Assembly: GCA_012718885.1 (NCBI GenBank)
Contig: JAAYBK010000377.1
Coordinates: forward strand, 1 to 42,033
DNA length: 42,033 nt
Direction of reading: 5' to 3'
DNA from: Ruminococcus sp.
Lineage (GTDB): Bacteria; Bacillota; Clostridia; Oscillospirales; Ruminococcaceae
Part shown: positions 7,919 through 18,102 of the stretch, one piece after another
How the letters are laid out: the number at the start of each line of letters is the position of its first letter
Numbering within the stretch: position 1 is the first letter of the stretch
The notes under the pieces: model-generated
Told to the model about the DNA's origin: nothing
The model's input: the letters and a program-made list of their open reading frames with translations, nothing else
The model's database searches: none
Translations under genes and position numbers: made by a program

Positions 7919-7974
7919 GTCAGGGACGTAAACAAATTCGATAACAAAGATTTTACATAAAGGATAATGATAAT

Positions 7975-9711
7975 ATGTTGATTTCAGGAGCTAAGATCGT
8001 TGTCGAGACCCTCATCGAGCAGGGCTGCGACACTGTTTTCGGTTATCCCGGCGGACAGGTTATAAAACTCTTCGATGAGCTTTACCTCTGCCGTGACCGT
8101 ATAAACCACATCCTGACCGCCCATGAACAGGGCGCTTCACACGCAGCAGACGGATATGCAAGAGCTACAGGCAAGGTCGGCGTTGTCATAGCAACATCAG
8201 GCCCGGGTGCTACAAATCTGGTAACAGGCATCGCTACAGCATATCTGGACTCAGTACCCATGGTAGCCATAACCGGTAACGTTCCATGCAGCCTTATCGG
8301 CCGTGACAGCTTTCAGGAAGTGGACATCGTAGGCGTTACAATGCCTATCACAAAGCACAACTTCATCGTAAAGAATATAACTGAGCTTGCAGATACCCTC
8401 AGAATGGCCTTCAAGATCGCTAAATCAGGCCGTCCGGGACCTGTGCTCGTAGATATACCGAAGGATATCCAGGTGGCTCAGTGCGAATTCGAGCCCAAGA
8501 ATCAGCCGGTGATCCCTGCTCCTATCCCCTTTGCTCCGGATGATAAGCTGGAAAAGGCTGCGGAGCTCATAAATGCCGCAGAAAGGCCTTACATATACTT
8601 CGGCGGAGGAATAATAACCGGAAAAGCCTCCGGAGAGCTGATAGCTCTGGCAGAGAAGATAGACGCTCCTATGGGCTGCTCTCTCATGGGACTTTCCGCT
8701 GTTCCCTCAGACCATCCGCTTTTCCTCGGTATGCAGGGTATGCACGGGCACTTCGCCTCCTCTATCGCTGAGGACGAAGCAGACCTCGTGATCGCTCTCG
8801 GCGCAAGATTCAGCGACAGAGCTACCGGCAATAAAAAGCGCTTCGCACAGAATTTCAAGATAATCCACATAGATATAGACGGCGCAGAGCTGCATAAGAA
8901 TATCTCCGCAGATCTGGGCATAAAGGGCGATATCAAAGATGCTGCCGCAAGACTCACCGAGCTTGCAGAGGCAAAATCACATCCTCAGTGGCATCAGCGC
9001 ATCTCAGAGCTCCGCAGTGAGGAAAAGCTCCGCACTGAAAAGGCTCTTCAGGCTTCATACCAGAAGAGCTGTGAGAATTGCAGCACTTCCTGCGGCAATA
9101 ACAGCCTGACCACTGAGCAGAAGCTCCGCCCTTACGATATAATCGACATTATCAGCGCTCATGCAGGCGATTCTGTAGTCGCTACTGATGTAGGACAGCA
9201 TCAGATGTGGGCTGCTCAGAGATATCCTCTGAAAAAGCCAAGGACATTCCTCACCAGCGGCGGCCTCGGCACTATGGGCTTCGGAATGGGAGCTGCTATA
9301 GGCGCTGCAATAGCTACAGGAAAGCATACCGTCCTCTTCACCGGTGACGGAAGCTTCGGCATGAACCTCAACGAGCTGGCAACAGCCGTTTCTCAGAATA
9401 TTCCGCTGGTAATAGTTATAATGAACAACGGCGTTCTCGGTATGGTTCGTCAGTGGCAGACGCTCTTCTTCGACAAGCACTACTCCAATACCACTCTCGC
9501 CCGTCAGACTGATTTCGTCAAGCTGGCAGAGGCCTTCGGTGCAAGGAGCACAAGAGTCTTCTCAAAGGACGAGCTTGAAAAGGCCGCAGCAGAAGCCTTC
9601 GCCTTTAACGGCACATACGTTATCGACTGCGCTGTTGACTGCGATGAGTTCGTACTGCCGATGCTGCCTCCCGGCGGATCGATAGACGACATTATCACAG
9701 ATATCAAGTGA
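7975..9711 (+). CDS. ilvB: acetolactate synthase, large catalytic subunit
   Basis: 578 residues. A thiamine-diphosphate enzyme that joins two pyruvates to acetolactate, or pyruvate with 2-oxobutyrate, the first common step of valine, leucine and isoleucine synthesis. The N-terminal Pyr domain has GYPGGQV and the activating Glu at residue 51 (AHEQGA). The central domain follows, and the C-terminal domain carries the ThDP motif GDGS (457-460) through NN. The linker before the C-terminal domain holds an unusual Cys triplet, C366, C369 and C373 (CxxCxxxC). AGGA 10 bases upstream supports the ATG. It forms an operon with ilvN. Confidence 0.96.
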   Translation: MLISGAKIVVETLIEQGCDTVFGYPGGQVIKLFDELYLCRDRINHILTAHEQGASHAADGYARATGKVGVVIATSGPGATNLVTGIATAYLDSVPMVAITGNVPCSLIGRDSFQEVDIVGVTMPITKHNFIVKNITELADTLRMAFKIAKSGRPGPVLVDIPKDIQVAQCEFEPKNQPVIPAPIPFAPDDKLEKAAELINAAERPYIYFGGGIITGKASGELIALAEKIDAPMGCSLMGLSAVPSDHPLFLGMQGMHGHFASSIAEDEADLVIALGARFSDRATGNKKRFAQNFKIIHIDIDGAELHKNISADLGIKGDIKDAAARLTELAEAKSHPQWHQRISELRSEEKLRTEKALQASYQKSCENCSTSCGNNSLTTEQKLRPYDIIDIISAHAGDSVVATDVGQHQMWAAQRYPLKKPRTFLTSGGLGTMGFGMGAAIGAAIATGKHTVLFTGDGSFGMNLNELATAVSQNIPLVIVIMNNGVLGMVRQWQTLFFDKHYSNTTLARQTDFVKLAEAFGARSTRVFSKDELEKAAAEAFAFNGTYVIDCAVDCDEFVLPMLPPGGSIDDIITDIK

Positions 9712-9721
9712 GGTGAACATT

Positions 9722-10222
9722 ATGGATCAGTATGTTATCGGAGTTATCGTTTCCAATGTTTCGGGCGTTCTCTCAAGAGTATCCGGAATGTTTACCAGAA
9801 GAGGCTTCAACATCGACTGTCTCACCGTCGGAGAGACTGAGTCCAGCGGCTTCTCACGCATAACCGTTGCCTTCAGAGGCGATGACGAGATCAAGGAACG
9901 TATCGTACAGCAGCTCCAGAAGCTCCACGATGTTAGAGAGGTGGAGGTGCTCAACAGGAACGAGACTGTAATACGTGAGCTTCTTCTCATAAAAGTGAGA
10001 AACAAGACCGAAACCAGACAGGATATCATGACAGCCGTTGAGATATTCCGCTCAAAGATCGTTGACTACTCTCCAACAGCTCTTGTATGTGAGCTCACCG
10101 GTGAGACCTCAAAGATCGATGCCTTCATAGAGCTGCTCAAGCCCTACGGCATTATGGAAATGTGCCGCACAGGCATCGTCGCTATCGAACGAGGCGACAA
10201 CTGCCTTAAAACTGTTAAATAA
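9722..10222 (+). CDS. ilvN: acetolactate synthase, small regulatory subunit
   Basis: 166 residues, the standard length. It activates IlvB and confers valine feedback inhibition. The N-terminal ACT domain is clear (VIVSNVSGVLSRVSGMFTRR and the following NIDCLTVGETE), with the valine-binding Asn/Gly region in NVSGVL. The second half matches the C-terminal domain of ALS small subunits. The start ATG 9722 is chosen because GAGGTG at 9710-9715 sits 6 bases upstream and overlaps the ilvB stop; an in-frame GTG at 9713 would be inside that ribosome binding site. The ilvB stop is 10 bases before the ATG, so expression is coupled. Confidence 0.94.
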   Translation: MDQYVIGVIVSNVSGVLSRVSGMFTRRGFNIDCLTVGETESSGFSRITVAFRGDDEIKERIVQQLQKLHDVREVEVLNRNETVIRELLLIKVRNKTETRQDIMTAVEIFRSKIVDYSPTALVCELTGETSKIDAFIELLKPYGIMEMCRTGIVAIERGDNCLKTVK

Positions 10223-10284
10223 TTCGGGATGAAGGTCTGACCTTAGTTCCAAATTAAAATATATCATATTCTGAAAAGGAGTAA

Positions 10285-11328
<1,044 letters not shown>

Positions 11329-11352
11329 TTACCTTTCAGGATGTAAATATAC

Positions 11353-11391
11353 ATACTTCTCCCCGCCCAGACCGGGCGGGGAATGAAGTAT
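11353..11391. other. long hairpin after ilvC
   Basis: An outer stem ATACTTC (11353-11359) / GAAGTAT (11385-11391) encloses a GC-rich stem CCCCGCCC (11361-11368) / GGGCGGGG (11374-11381) with loop AGACC, 15 bp in total with a small internal loop. It is not followed by a T-run, so it is not a textbook terminator. It may stabilise the ilvC 3' end or reduce ilvD expression. Confidence 0.55.
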
Positions 11392-11410
11392 ATACACAAA
11401 AAAGAGCAGA

Positions 11411-11457
11411 TGCGGATAATATCCGCACTTCAGTGGATACGGCGTGTATTATCCGCA
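11411..11457 (+). promoter_or_regulatory. alternative hairpins upstream of ilvD
   Basis: TGCGGATAAT (11411-11420) can pair either with the adjacent ATCCGCA (11421-11427; 7 bp, loop AAT) or with ATTATCCGCA (11448-11457; 10 bp). The two pairings exclude each other, as in small RNA switches. The ilvD ribosome binding site is about 30 bases further on. Confidence 0.4.
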
Positions 11458-11500
11458 CCTGTTCAGAAACTATAGAGATTTTTATTATGAGGTGATAACT

Positions 11501-13165
11501 ATGAGCGGAAATTTTTTCTGTGAAGGAGTTGAAAAAGCGTCACAGCGTTCGCTTTTCAATGCTCTCGGATTTACTAAAGAGGAGATGAACCGTCCCCTCG
11601 TCGGCATCGTTTCATCGTACAATGAGATAGTGCCCGGACATATGAACATAGATAAGATCGTTGAAGCTGTAAAGCTGGGCGTTGCCATGGGCTGAGGTAC
11701 TCCTGTAGTATTCCCTGCAATCGCAGTATGCGACGGTATCGCTATGGGTCATACAGGCATGAAATACTCCCTCGTTACCCGTGATCTCATCGCAGATTCC
11801 ACAGAATGTATGGCTCTCGCTCATCATTTTGACGCTCTCGTTATGGTACCTAACTGTGACAAGAACGTTCCCGGACTTCTTATGGCTGCCGCACGTATAA
11901 ACGTTCCGACAATATTCGTAAGCGGCGGTCCTATGCTCGCAGGCCACGTTAAGGGCAAAAAGACAAGCCTTTCATCCATGTTCGAGGCTGTAGGCGCTTA
12001 TACTGCCGGAAAGATGTCTGCTGAGGACGTTGAGGAATTCGAGAACAAGACCTGTCCTACCTGCGGTTCATGTTCAGGTATGTATACCGCAAACTCCATG
12101 AACTGCCTTACAGAAGTCCTCGGTATGGGACTCAAGGGCAACGGTACTATCCCCGCTGTATACTCCGAGCGTCTGAAGCTGGCTAAAATGGCTGGTATGC
12201 AGGTAATGGAGCTCTACAGAAAGAACATCCGCCCGCTTGATATAATGACAGAAAAGGCCTTCTATAATGCTCTTACAGCAGATATGGCTCTGGGCTGCTC
12301 AACAAACAGTATGCTCCACCTGCCGGCTATCGCAAACGAGTGCGGCATTGAAATAAATCTTGATATGGCAAATGAGATAAGCGCAAAGACTCCTAACCTC
12401 TGCCACCTTGCTCCTGCCGGCCATACATATATGGAGGATCTCAATGAAGCAGGCGGCGTTTACGCCGTTCTCAACGAGCTCAGCAAAAAGAATCTCATCA
12501 ACACCGACTGCATGACCTGCACAGGAAAAACTGTGGGCGAGAATATCAAGGGCTGCGTAAACCGTGACCCGGAGACTATCCGTCCTATCGATGATCCGTA
12601 TAGCCAGACCGGCGGAATCGCCGTACTCAAGGGCAATCTTGCTCCTGACAGATGTGTTGTAAAGAGAAGCGCCGTTGCTCCGGAAATGCTGGTACACAAG
12701 GGACCTGCCCGTGTATTCGACAGCGAGGAGGAGGCTATCAAGGTCATCTACGAAGGCGGTATCAAGGCCGGAGATGTTGTTGTTATCCGCTATGAGGGTC
12801 CTGCCGGCGGTCCGGGAATGAGAGAGATGCTCTCACCCACATCCGCTATACAGGGCGCAGGTCTTGGCTCTACAGTTGCCCTCATCACCGACGGAAGATT
12901 CTCCGGCGCTACCCGTGGTGCTGCTATCGGACACGTTTCGCCGGAGGCTGTAAACGGCGGTACTATCGCCTATGTCAAGGACGGCGATATCATCTCAATA
13001 GATATCCCCAACTACTCCATTACCCTTGAAGTATCCGACGAGGAGCTTGAGGAGCGCAGAAAGACTATGCCTATCAAGCGCAAGGAAAATATCACAGGCT
13101 ACCTCAGACGCTATGCTCAGCAAGTATCATCTGCCGACAAGGGCGCTATAATCAACAGAAAGTAA
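11501..13165 (+). pseudogene. ilvD: dihydroxy-acid dehydratase, interrupted by in-frame TGA
   Basis: IlvD dehydrates dihydroxy-isovalerate and dihydroxy-methylvalerate, the step after IlvC, with an Fe-S cluster. The frame from ATG 11501 (after GAGGTG) to 13165 would encode 554 residues, the full family length, and both sides of the break match IlvD. The N-terminal part has SLFNALGF and NEIVPGH. After the break come [16 protein letters not shown] and [17 protein letters not shown] with the cluster cysteines, then [14 protein letters not shown]. Codon 65 (11693-11695) is TGA in ...AMG-TGA-GTP.... Homologues have Gly at this point (AGGTP), so one GGA-to-TGA change explains it. No frameshift is present and downstream codons look intact, which suggests a very recent mutation or a sequencing error. 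Confidence 0.88.
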
Positions 13166-13195
13166 CGGAAATTAGCCCGCCGAAGGAGAATACAT

Positions 13196-13765
13196 ATGAA
13201 GGTTCTGATAAGACAGGCTGTGCCGGAGGACGCTGCGGCTCTTCTTAAGATATACGCCTACTACGTGAAGAATACTGCGATAACCTTTGAATATGAAGTT
13301 CCCACAGAGGAGGAGTTCAGACAGCGTATCGCAGATACTCTTGAAAAATATCCTTTCGTTATCGCAGAAACAGAAGGCGTTCCTGTAGGATACGCCTACG
13401 CAGGCCCCTTCAAGGGACGCAGAGCCTATGACTGGTCCGCAGAACTGGCTGTATATGCCGACAAAAATTTCCAGAACTGCGGCATAGGAAAGCTGCTTTA
13501 TACTGAGCTTGAAGAAATACTCTCAAAAATGGGCGTTACCAATCTCTATGCCTCCATAGCCGTACCCGAAGAGGACGACGAATACCTCACAAAGAACAGT
13601 ATTGGCTTCCACAGGCATATGGGCTATGAGAATGTGGGACATTTCCACAAGTGCGGCTACAAATTCGGACGCTGGTACGATATGGTATGGGCTGAAAAGA
13701 TCATCGGCAGCCATTTCAGCAATCAGCCAGAAATAGTCAACTACAACAACATAAAAAAGAAATAA
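13196..13765 (+). CDS. GNAT acetyltransferase, phosphinothricin-acetyltransferase-like
   Basis: 189 residues with the GNAT fold. The N-terminal IRQAVPEDAAALLKIYAYYV and the TAITFEYEVPT segment are typical of the Pat/MnaT subgroup. ELAVYADKNFQNCGIGKLL (about residues 83-101) is motif A with the acetyl-CoA pyrophosphate loop Q/R-x-x-G-x-G in variant form (QNCGIG). SIGFHRHMGYENVGHF and GRWYDMVWAEK are the expected C-terminal motifs. Relatives acetylate the amino group of small molecules such as methionine sulfone or phosphinothricin; the substrate here cannot be read off. The gene follows ilvD by 30 bases with AAGGAG upstream, inside the BCAA cluster. Confidence 0.88.
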   Translation: MKVLIRQAVPEDAAALLKIYAYYVKNTAITFEYEVPTEEEFRQRIADTLEKYPFVIAETEGVPVGYAYAGPFKGRRAYDWSAELAVYADKNFQNCGIGKLLYTELEEILSKMGVTNLYASIAVPEEDDEYLTKNSIGFHRHMGYENVGHFHKCGYKFGRWYDMVWAEKIIGSHFSNQPEIVNYNNIKKK

Positions 13766-13768
13766 TAA

Positions 13769-13921
13769 GCGCCGAAGGCGACAAATAATGGGTTTCCAAA
13801 GGGATGCTCATCCCTTTGGCAGAGGGGTGTGCGAGGGGAGACAGCGTCTCCCCTGAAAAGCAGGACTGCGAGCACAGCTATGCAGTCCGGACGCTTTCTG
13901 CATTTCCCCCGGCTTGACCGG
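13769..13921 (+). repeat. structured intergenic element, full copy 1 (before leuC)
   Basis: About 153 bases filling the gap between the acetyltransferase stop and the leuC ribosome binding site. It forms five hairpins in order: CGCC/GGCG (13770-13780); helix A CCAAAGGGAT/ATCCCTTTGG (13796-13805, 13810-13819); helix B AGGGGAGAC/GTCTCCCCT (13834-13842, 13846-13854); helix C GGACTGC/GCAGTCC (13863-13869, 13882-13888); and helix D CCGG-CTTGA-CCGG (13909-13921). The unpaired segments GTGTGCG and GAAAAGCA are identical in the copy at 29863. No named RNA family recognised. Confidence 0.75.
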
Positions 13922-13951
13922 CAAATAATTCTTTTTAAAGGAATGATATTC

Positions 13952-15220
13952 ATGGCAATGACAATGACCCAGAAGATCCTTGCAGCTCATGCCGGACTTG
14001 GCTCCGTAAAGGCAGGCGACCTTATCCTCGCCGGTCTTGACCTTGTCCTCGGTAACGATATCACCTCTCCGGTGGCTATCCGGGAGTTTGCAAAGTTCGG
14101 CAAAGACAGCGTGTTCGACAAAAACAAAGTCACAATGGTCATGGACCACTTCGTCCCCAATAAGGACATAAAAGCTGCTGAACAGTGCCGGATGTGCAGG
14201 GACTTCTGCGACGATAAGGACATCACTCATTTCTTCGATGTGGGAGAAATGGGCATAGAGCACGCCCTGCTGCCGGAAAAAGGTCTTGTCACTGCCGGTG
14301 ATCTCGTCATAGGAGCGGACTCACACACCTGTACCTACGGCGCTCTCGGAGCCTTTTCCACAGGAGTTGGCTCTACAGATATGGCCTGCGGAATGGCTAT
14401 CGGCAAGGCTTGGTTCAAGGTGCCGTCCGCAATGAAGATAGTCCTCACCGGAAGACTTGGCAGATATGTCTCCGGCAAGGATGTTATCCTCCATATCATC
14501 GGCAAAATAGGCGTTGACGGTGCTCTGTACAAGTCTATGGAGTTCACCGGCGAAGGCCTTTCCTCCCTTTCTATGGCCGACCGCCTCTGTATCGCAAATA
14601 TGGCTGTAGAAGCAGGCGCAAAGAACGGCATATTTGAGGTGGACGATATCACTCTCAGCTATATCCGTGAGCACGGAGCTGCTCAGCCTGTGATATACTC
14701 CGCAGATCCTGATGCCGTATACGATGAGGTCATCAACATCGACCTCTCCGAGATAGAGCCTACAGTGGCTTTCCCCCACCTTCCCGGAAATGCAAGAACA
14801 TTCAGCGAGATAGGTGATATTAAGATAGATCAGGTAGTCATCGGCTCCTGCACCAACGGCAGGCTCGAAGACCTGCGTATCGCAGCAGAGATACTCAAAG
14901 GCCGCAAGATCGCTAAAAACGTCAGAACGATCATCATCCCCGCAACTCAGCGGATATACCTTGAGGCTATGGAGGAAGGACTTCTCAGGATCTTCATCGA
15001 AGCCGGAGCTGTTGTCTCAACTCCTACCTGCGGCCCCTGTCTCGGCGGATATATGGGTATACTCGCCGCCGGAGAAAAAGCTGTTGCCACTACCAACAGG
15101 AACTTCGTGGGACGTATGGGACACGTTGATTCAGAGGTCTACCTGGCAAGCCCTGCAACTGCCGCAGCAAGTGCTGTAACAGGCAGGATATCAGATCCAC
15201 GGGAGGTAATTGGCGTATGA
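13952..15220 (+). CDS. leuC: 3-isopropylmalate dehydratase, large subunit
   Basis: 422 residues, aconitase-type large subunit of the short (bacterial/archaeal HacA-like) class. With LeuD it isomerises 2-isopropylmalate to 3-isopropylmalate. Cluster-binding motifs are present: [31 protein letters not shown] and [11 protein letters not shown] with the three Fe-S cysteines. The frame is open back to a GTG at 13829, but that part is translated repeat element. ATG 13952 is chosen because AAAGGA (13937-13942) lies 9 bases upstream and homology begins with [13 protein letters not shown]. The stop overlaps the leuD start by 4 bases (ATGA). Confidence 0.95.
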   Translation: MAMTMTQKILAAHAGLGSVKAGDLILAGLDLVLGNDITSPVAIREFAKFGKDSVFDKNKVTMVMDHFVPNKDIKAAEQCRMCRDFCDDKDITHFFDVGEMGIEHALLPEKGLVTAGDLVIGADSHTCTYGALGAFSTGVGSTDMACGMAIGKAWFKVPSAMKIVLTGRLGRYVSGKDVILHIIGKIGVDGALYKSMEFTGEGLSSLSMADRLCIANMAVEAGAKNGIFEVDDITLSYIREHGAAQPVIYSADPDAVYDEVINIDLSEIEPTVAFPHLPGNARTFSEIGDIKIDQVVIGSCTNGRLEDLRIAAEILKGRKIAKNVRTIIIPATQRIYLEAMEEGLLRIFIEAGAVVSTPTCGPCLGGYMGILAAGEKAVATTNRNFVGRMGHVDSEVYLASPATAAASAVTGRISDPREVIGV

Positions 15221-15711
15221 AATATACCGGAAATATCATAAAATACGGTGACAATGTTGATACCGACGTTATAATCCCTGCAAGATACCTTAACACCAGC
15301 GACCATGCTGAGCTGGCATCACACTGCATGGAGGATCTGGACAAGACCTTCGTCAGCCGTGTACAGCAGGGAGATATAATTACTGCCGGCTGGAATTTCG
15401 GCTGCGGTTCATCCCGTGAACACGCTCCCATTGCCATAAAAGCAAGCGGTATATCCCTTGTTATCGCCAAGAGCTTTGCACGTATATTCTACCGCAACGC
15501 TATTAATATCGGCCTTGCTATCGTGGAGTGTCCTGAGGCAGCCGATGGTATCTCCGAGGGAGATAAGGTGGAGGCTGACCTGGATAGCGGCATGATCCGT
15601 GACCTTACTACAGGAAAAGAATACAGGACTGCTCCCTTCCCGGAGTTCGTCCAGAGGATAATCGAAAACGGCGGACTTATGGAGGCTGTGGCAAAGGGGA
15701 TCATAAAGTAA
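15217..15711 (+). CDS. leuD: 3-isopropylmalate dehydratase, small subunit
   Basis: 164 residues, the normal size for the short LeuD class. It forms the swivelling domain that completes the LeuC active site. Motifs: [14 protein letters not shown] near residues 10-23, and [17 protein letters not shown] around residues 67-83, which holds the substrate-contacting Ser-Arg. It overlaps leuC by 4 bases, so the two subunits are translationally coupled at equal ratio, and leuB follows after 12 bases. Confidence 0.95.
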   Translation: MKYTGNIIKYGDNVDTDVIIPARYLNTSDHAELASHCMEDLDKTFVSRVQQGDIITAGWNFGCGSSREHAPIAIKASGISLVIAKSFARIFYRNAINIGLAIVECPEAADGISEGDKVEADLDSGMIRDLTTGKEYRTAPFPEFVQRIIENGGLMEAVAKGIIK

Positions 15712-15723
15712 AGGAGCGATTTT

Positions 15724-16797
15724 ATGGAATTCAGCATAGCATTGTTAAAAGGCGACGGTATAGGCCCTGAGATAGTGGACAGTGCCGTGGCGGTACTGGA
15801 AAAAACAGCAGCTAAGTTCGGACATAGATTCAGCTTCACTCCATATCTTATCGGAGGATGCGCCATTGACGAGACCGGCATCCCCCTTCCTCCGGAGACA
15901 ATAGAGGGCTGTCTCGCTTCGGACAGCGTCCTCCTCGGAGCAGTGGGCGGCCCGAAATGGGACGATCAGCCCGGAAACAACCGGCCGGAAAAAGCACTCC
16001 TGGGAATACGCTCAGCGCTGGGGCTTTATACCAATCTCCGCCCGGCGAAGCTGTATCCTGCACTTCGTTCAGCCTCACCGCTGAAGGATGAGGTCATAGG
16101 AAAGGGCTTCGACATAATGATAGTACGTGAGCTGACCGGAGGCATATACTTCGGCGACCGTGGCTACCGTGAGGGCAGATACGGTCAGGAGGCCTTCGAC
16201 ACCGAGGCCTACAGCGTTACCGAAATAGAGCGTATAGGCCGTGCAGCCTTTGAATCGGCCATGAAGCGCAGCAGGCGTGTGTGCAGTATCGACAAGGCAA
16301 ATGTCCTTGAATCCTCACGGCTCTGGCGCAAAACTATGCACGAGCTCTCCGGGAAATATCCGGAGGTGCAGTACAGCGATATGTTCGTGGACAATGCCGC
16401 AATGCAGCTTGTCCGTGATCCCGGACAGTTCGATGTCATCGTGACTTCAAATATGTTCGGAGATATACTCTCCGACGAGGCCTCGCAGATAACCGGCTCC
16501 ATAGGTATGCTGGCTTCCGCTTCACTGGGAGAGACAACAAGAGGGATGTATGAGCCCATACACGGCTCTGCTCCGGATATAGCCGGACAGAACAAGGCCA
16601 ATCCCATTGCGACCATACTCTCCGGAGCAATGATGCTGAGATATTCCTTCGGGCTTTCCGCAGAGGCTGACGCTATCGAAAGTGCAGTGGATACAGTGCT
16701 CAGCGCAGGGTGGCGCACCGCTGATATACTCGGCAGTACGGACGGTACTCCGCTTACCTGCACGGAGATGACAGAAAAAATAATCGAGGTGCTTTGA
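15724..16797 (+). CDS. leuB: 3-isopropylmalate dehydrogenase
   Basis: 357 residues. It oxidises and decarboxylates 3-isopropylmalate with NAD+ to 2-oxoisocaproate, the last leucine-specific step before transamination. Family motifs: [12 protein letters not shown] at the N terminus, [11 protein letters not shown], the [10 protein letters not shown] substrate loop, the Asp-rich metal site [12 protein letters not shown] and [13 protein letters not shown], then [18 protein letters not shown] for the adenine of NAD. AAAGGAG lies 6 bases before the ATG. It is the third gene of leuCDB and is followed after 3 bases by a DUF815 ATPase. No aminotransferase IlvE is in the window. Confidence 0.96.
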   Translation: MEFSIALLKGDGIGPEIVDSAVAVLEKTAAKFGHRFSFTPYLIGGCAIDETGIPLPPETIEGCLASDSVLLGAVGGPKWDDQPGNNRPEKALLGIRSALGLYTNLRPAKLYPALRSASPLKDEVIGKGFDIMIVRELTGGIYFGDRGYREGRYGQEAFDTEAYSVTEIERIGRAAFESAMKRSRRVCSIDKANVLESSRLWRKTMHELSGKYPEVQYSDMFVDNAAMQLVRDPGQFDVIVTSNMFGDILSDEASQITGSIGMLASASLGETTRGMYEPIHGSAPDIAGQNKANPIATILSGAMMLRYSFGLSAEADAIESAVDTVLSAGWRTADILGSTDGTPLTCTEMTEKIIEVL

Positions 16798-16800
16798 TAA

Positions 16801-17997
16801 ATGAATCAGAAGATACAGACACTCTGCCGCAAGCGTGACCTGCTGGTGATATTCAGGGGGCTTGCTCAGGACGAATGTTTCCGCAGACTTATGGTGCTTC
16901 TCGGCTCTGACAGTGAAGATCAGTCAAACTTTATGGCTGACTACTCGGATTTTGTCACCGAGCTGTACAACAGCGGAACTGCTGATCTGGCTGAACATCT
17001 GCTGAAGATAACTCTCGAGGACGAGAATATCTATGTTACAAATTCAGCCAAGGGAAAAGCTGCGTCACTTCCGGTACAGGAGTGCCTGATGCACGAGCTG
17101 AAATTCATACAGGAACTCTCTGAGCTCACTCCGGAGGATTTCACAGAGGATATGGAATATGACGAGTATATCCCACGCTGGGAGAATTCTCAGGTGGATA
17201 TCATCGGCAGCTACATGGAAAGGGTACAGCTCATAGGCAAATTCGGCTACGGAAAATTCGCACGCCATAAGATGTTCGTTGTAAGAGAAGGCTGCCTTGT
17301 ACCGGTAAAATTCCCGGATCCGCAGAAGCTGTCCGATCTCTACGGCTATGAGCGTGAGCGCAAGGCTGTTGAGGATAACACTCTTGCTCTCCTCAGCGGA
17401 AAGCCCGCTCAGAACGCCCTGCTCTACGGTGACGCAGGCACTGGCAAATCCTCTACGGTAAAGGCTCTCGTCAACGAGTACGCTGACCGTGGACTCAGGC
17501 TCATTGAGATGACCAAGGAGCAGCTGAAAGAGATACCTGAGATAATAGGTCAGATCTGCGAGGATCCGCTGAAGTTCATAATCTTCATCGATGATCTTTC
17601 CTTCACCTCCGGCGAGGACTGCTTCGGAGCGCTGAAGGCAATGCTGGAGGGCTCTGTTTCGGCAAGAGCAAAGAATACCGTCATTTACGCCACAAGCAAC
17701 CGCCGCCACCTTGTCCGTGAATCCTTCTCGGACCGTGAGGGCGATGACATACACCGCAACGATACCATGCAGGAGACACTTTCGCTCTCTGCCCGGTTCG
17801 GACTGAGAGTGAATTTCAGCCGTCCGGATAAGAAAACATTCACTTCCATAGCCTCTGAGCTTGCAAAGAGCAAGGGCATCACCATGCCGGAAGAAGAGCT
17901 TGCTCTCAAAGCAGAGCAGTTCGCTATTTCCTCCGGAAACGGCCGTTCGCCAAGAACTGCAAAGCAGTTCGTGGATCAGCTGCTCAGTGAGAAATAA
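16801..17997 (+). CDS. AAA-type ATPase, DUF815 family
   Basis: 398 residues. The N-terminal 180 or so residues are a family-specific helical region. Then comes an AAA core with Walker A GDAGTGKSS at residues 210-218, Walker B IFIDD at residues 261-265, a sensor-1 Asn in YATSNRRHL and an arginine-rich region DREGDD; the tail has the sensor-2-like RSPRTAKQF. This arrangement matches DUF815 ATPases, which are common in Firmicutes but poorly characterised. The ATG lies 3 bases after the leuB stop, with GAGGTG inside leuB, so it is co-transcribed with leuCDB. This is probably positional only, because no link to leucine synthesis is known. Confidence 0.88.
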   Translation: MNQKIQTLCRKRDLLVIFRGLAQDECFRRLMVLLGSDSEDQSNFMADYSDFVTELYNSGTADLAEHLLKITLEDENIYVTNSAKGKAASLPVQECLMHELKFIQELSELTPEDFTEDMEYDEYIPRWENSQVDIIGSYMERVQLIGKFGYGKFARHKMFVVREGCLVPVKFPDPQKLSDLYGYERERKAVEDNTLALLSGKPAQNALLYGDAGTGKSSTVKALVNEYADRGLRLIEMTKEQLKEIPEIIGQICEDPLKFIIFIDDLSFTSGEDCFGALKAMLEGSVSARAKNTVIYATSNRRHLVRESFSDREGDDIHRNDTMQETLSLSARFGLRVNFSRPDKKTFTSIASELAKSKGITMPEEELALKAEQFAISSGNGRSPRTAKQFVDQLLSEK

Positions 17998-18102
17998 ATA
18001 CTGTCTTAAGTATTTCTTAATCAGAAACATGATATAGTACCAATGGAGGAGCATTACTCTTCCGTTAACTGTATATTAAAATTTATTTATTGGAGGACTA
18101 CC

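Noticed and set aside
11693-11740. Selenocysteine at the ilvD TGA; a 5-bp hairpin TCGCA-GTA-TGCGA follows about 20-30 bases later.
   Set aside because: Homologues have Gly, not Cys, at this position. The hairpin lies in conserved coding sequence (IAVCDG) and is too short for a convincing SECIS element.
13829-13951. N-terminal extension of LeuC from GTG 13829.
   Set aside because: The extension translates the structured repeat and resembles the extension before the 30052 gene. The true start at 13952 has its own ribosome binding site.
17065-18054. 329-codon open frame on the minus strand.
   Set aside because: It lies wholly opposite the DUF815 ATPase, whose motifs are clear. It is a codon-bias shadow without ribosome binding site or homology.
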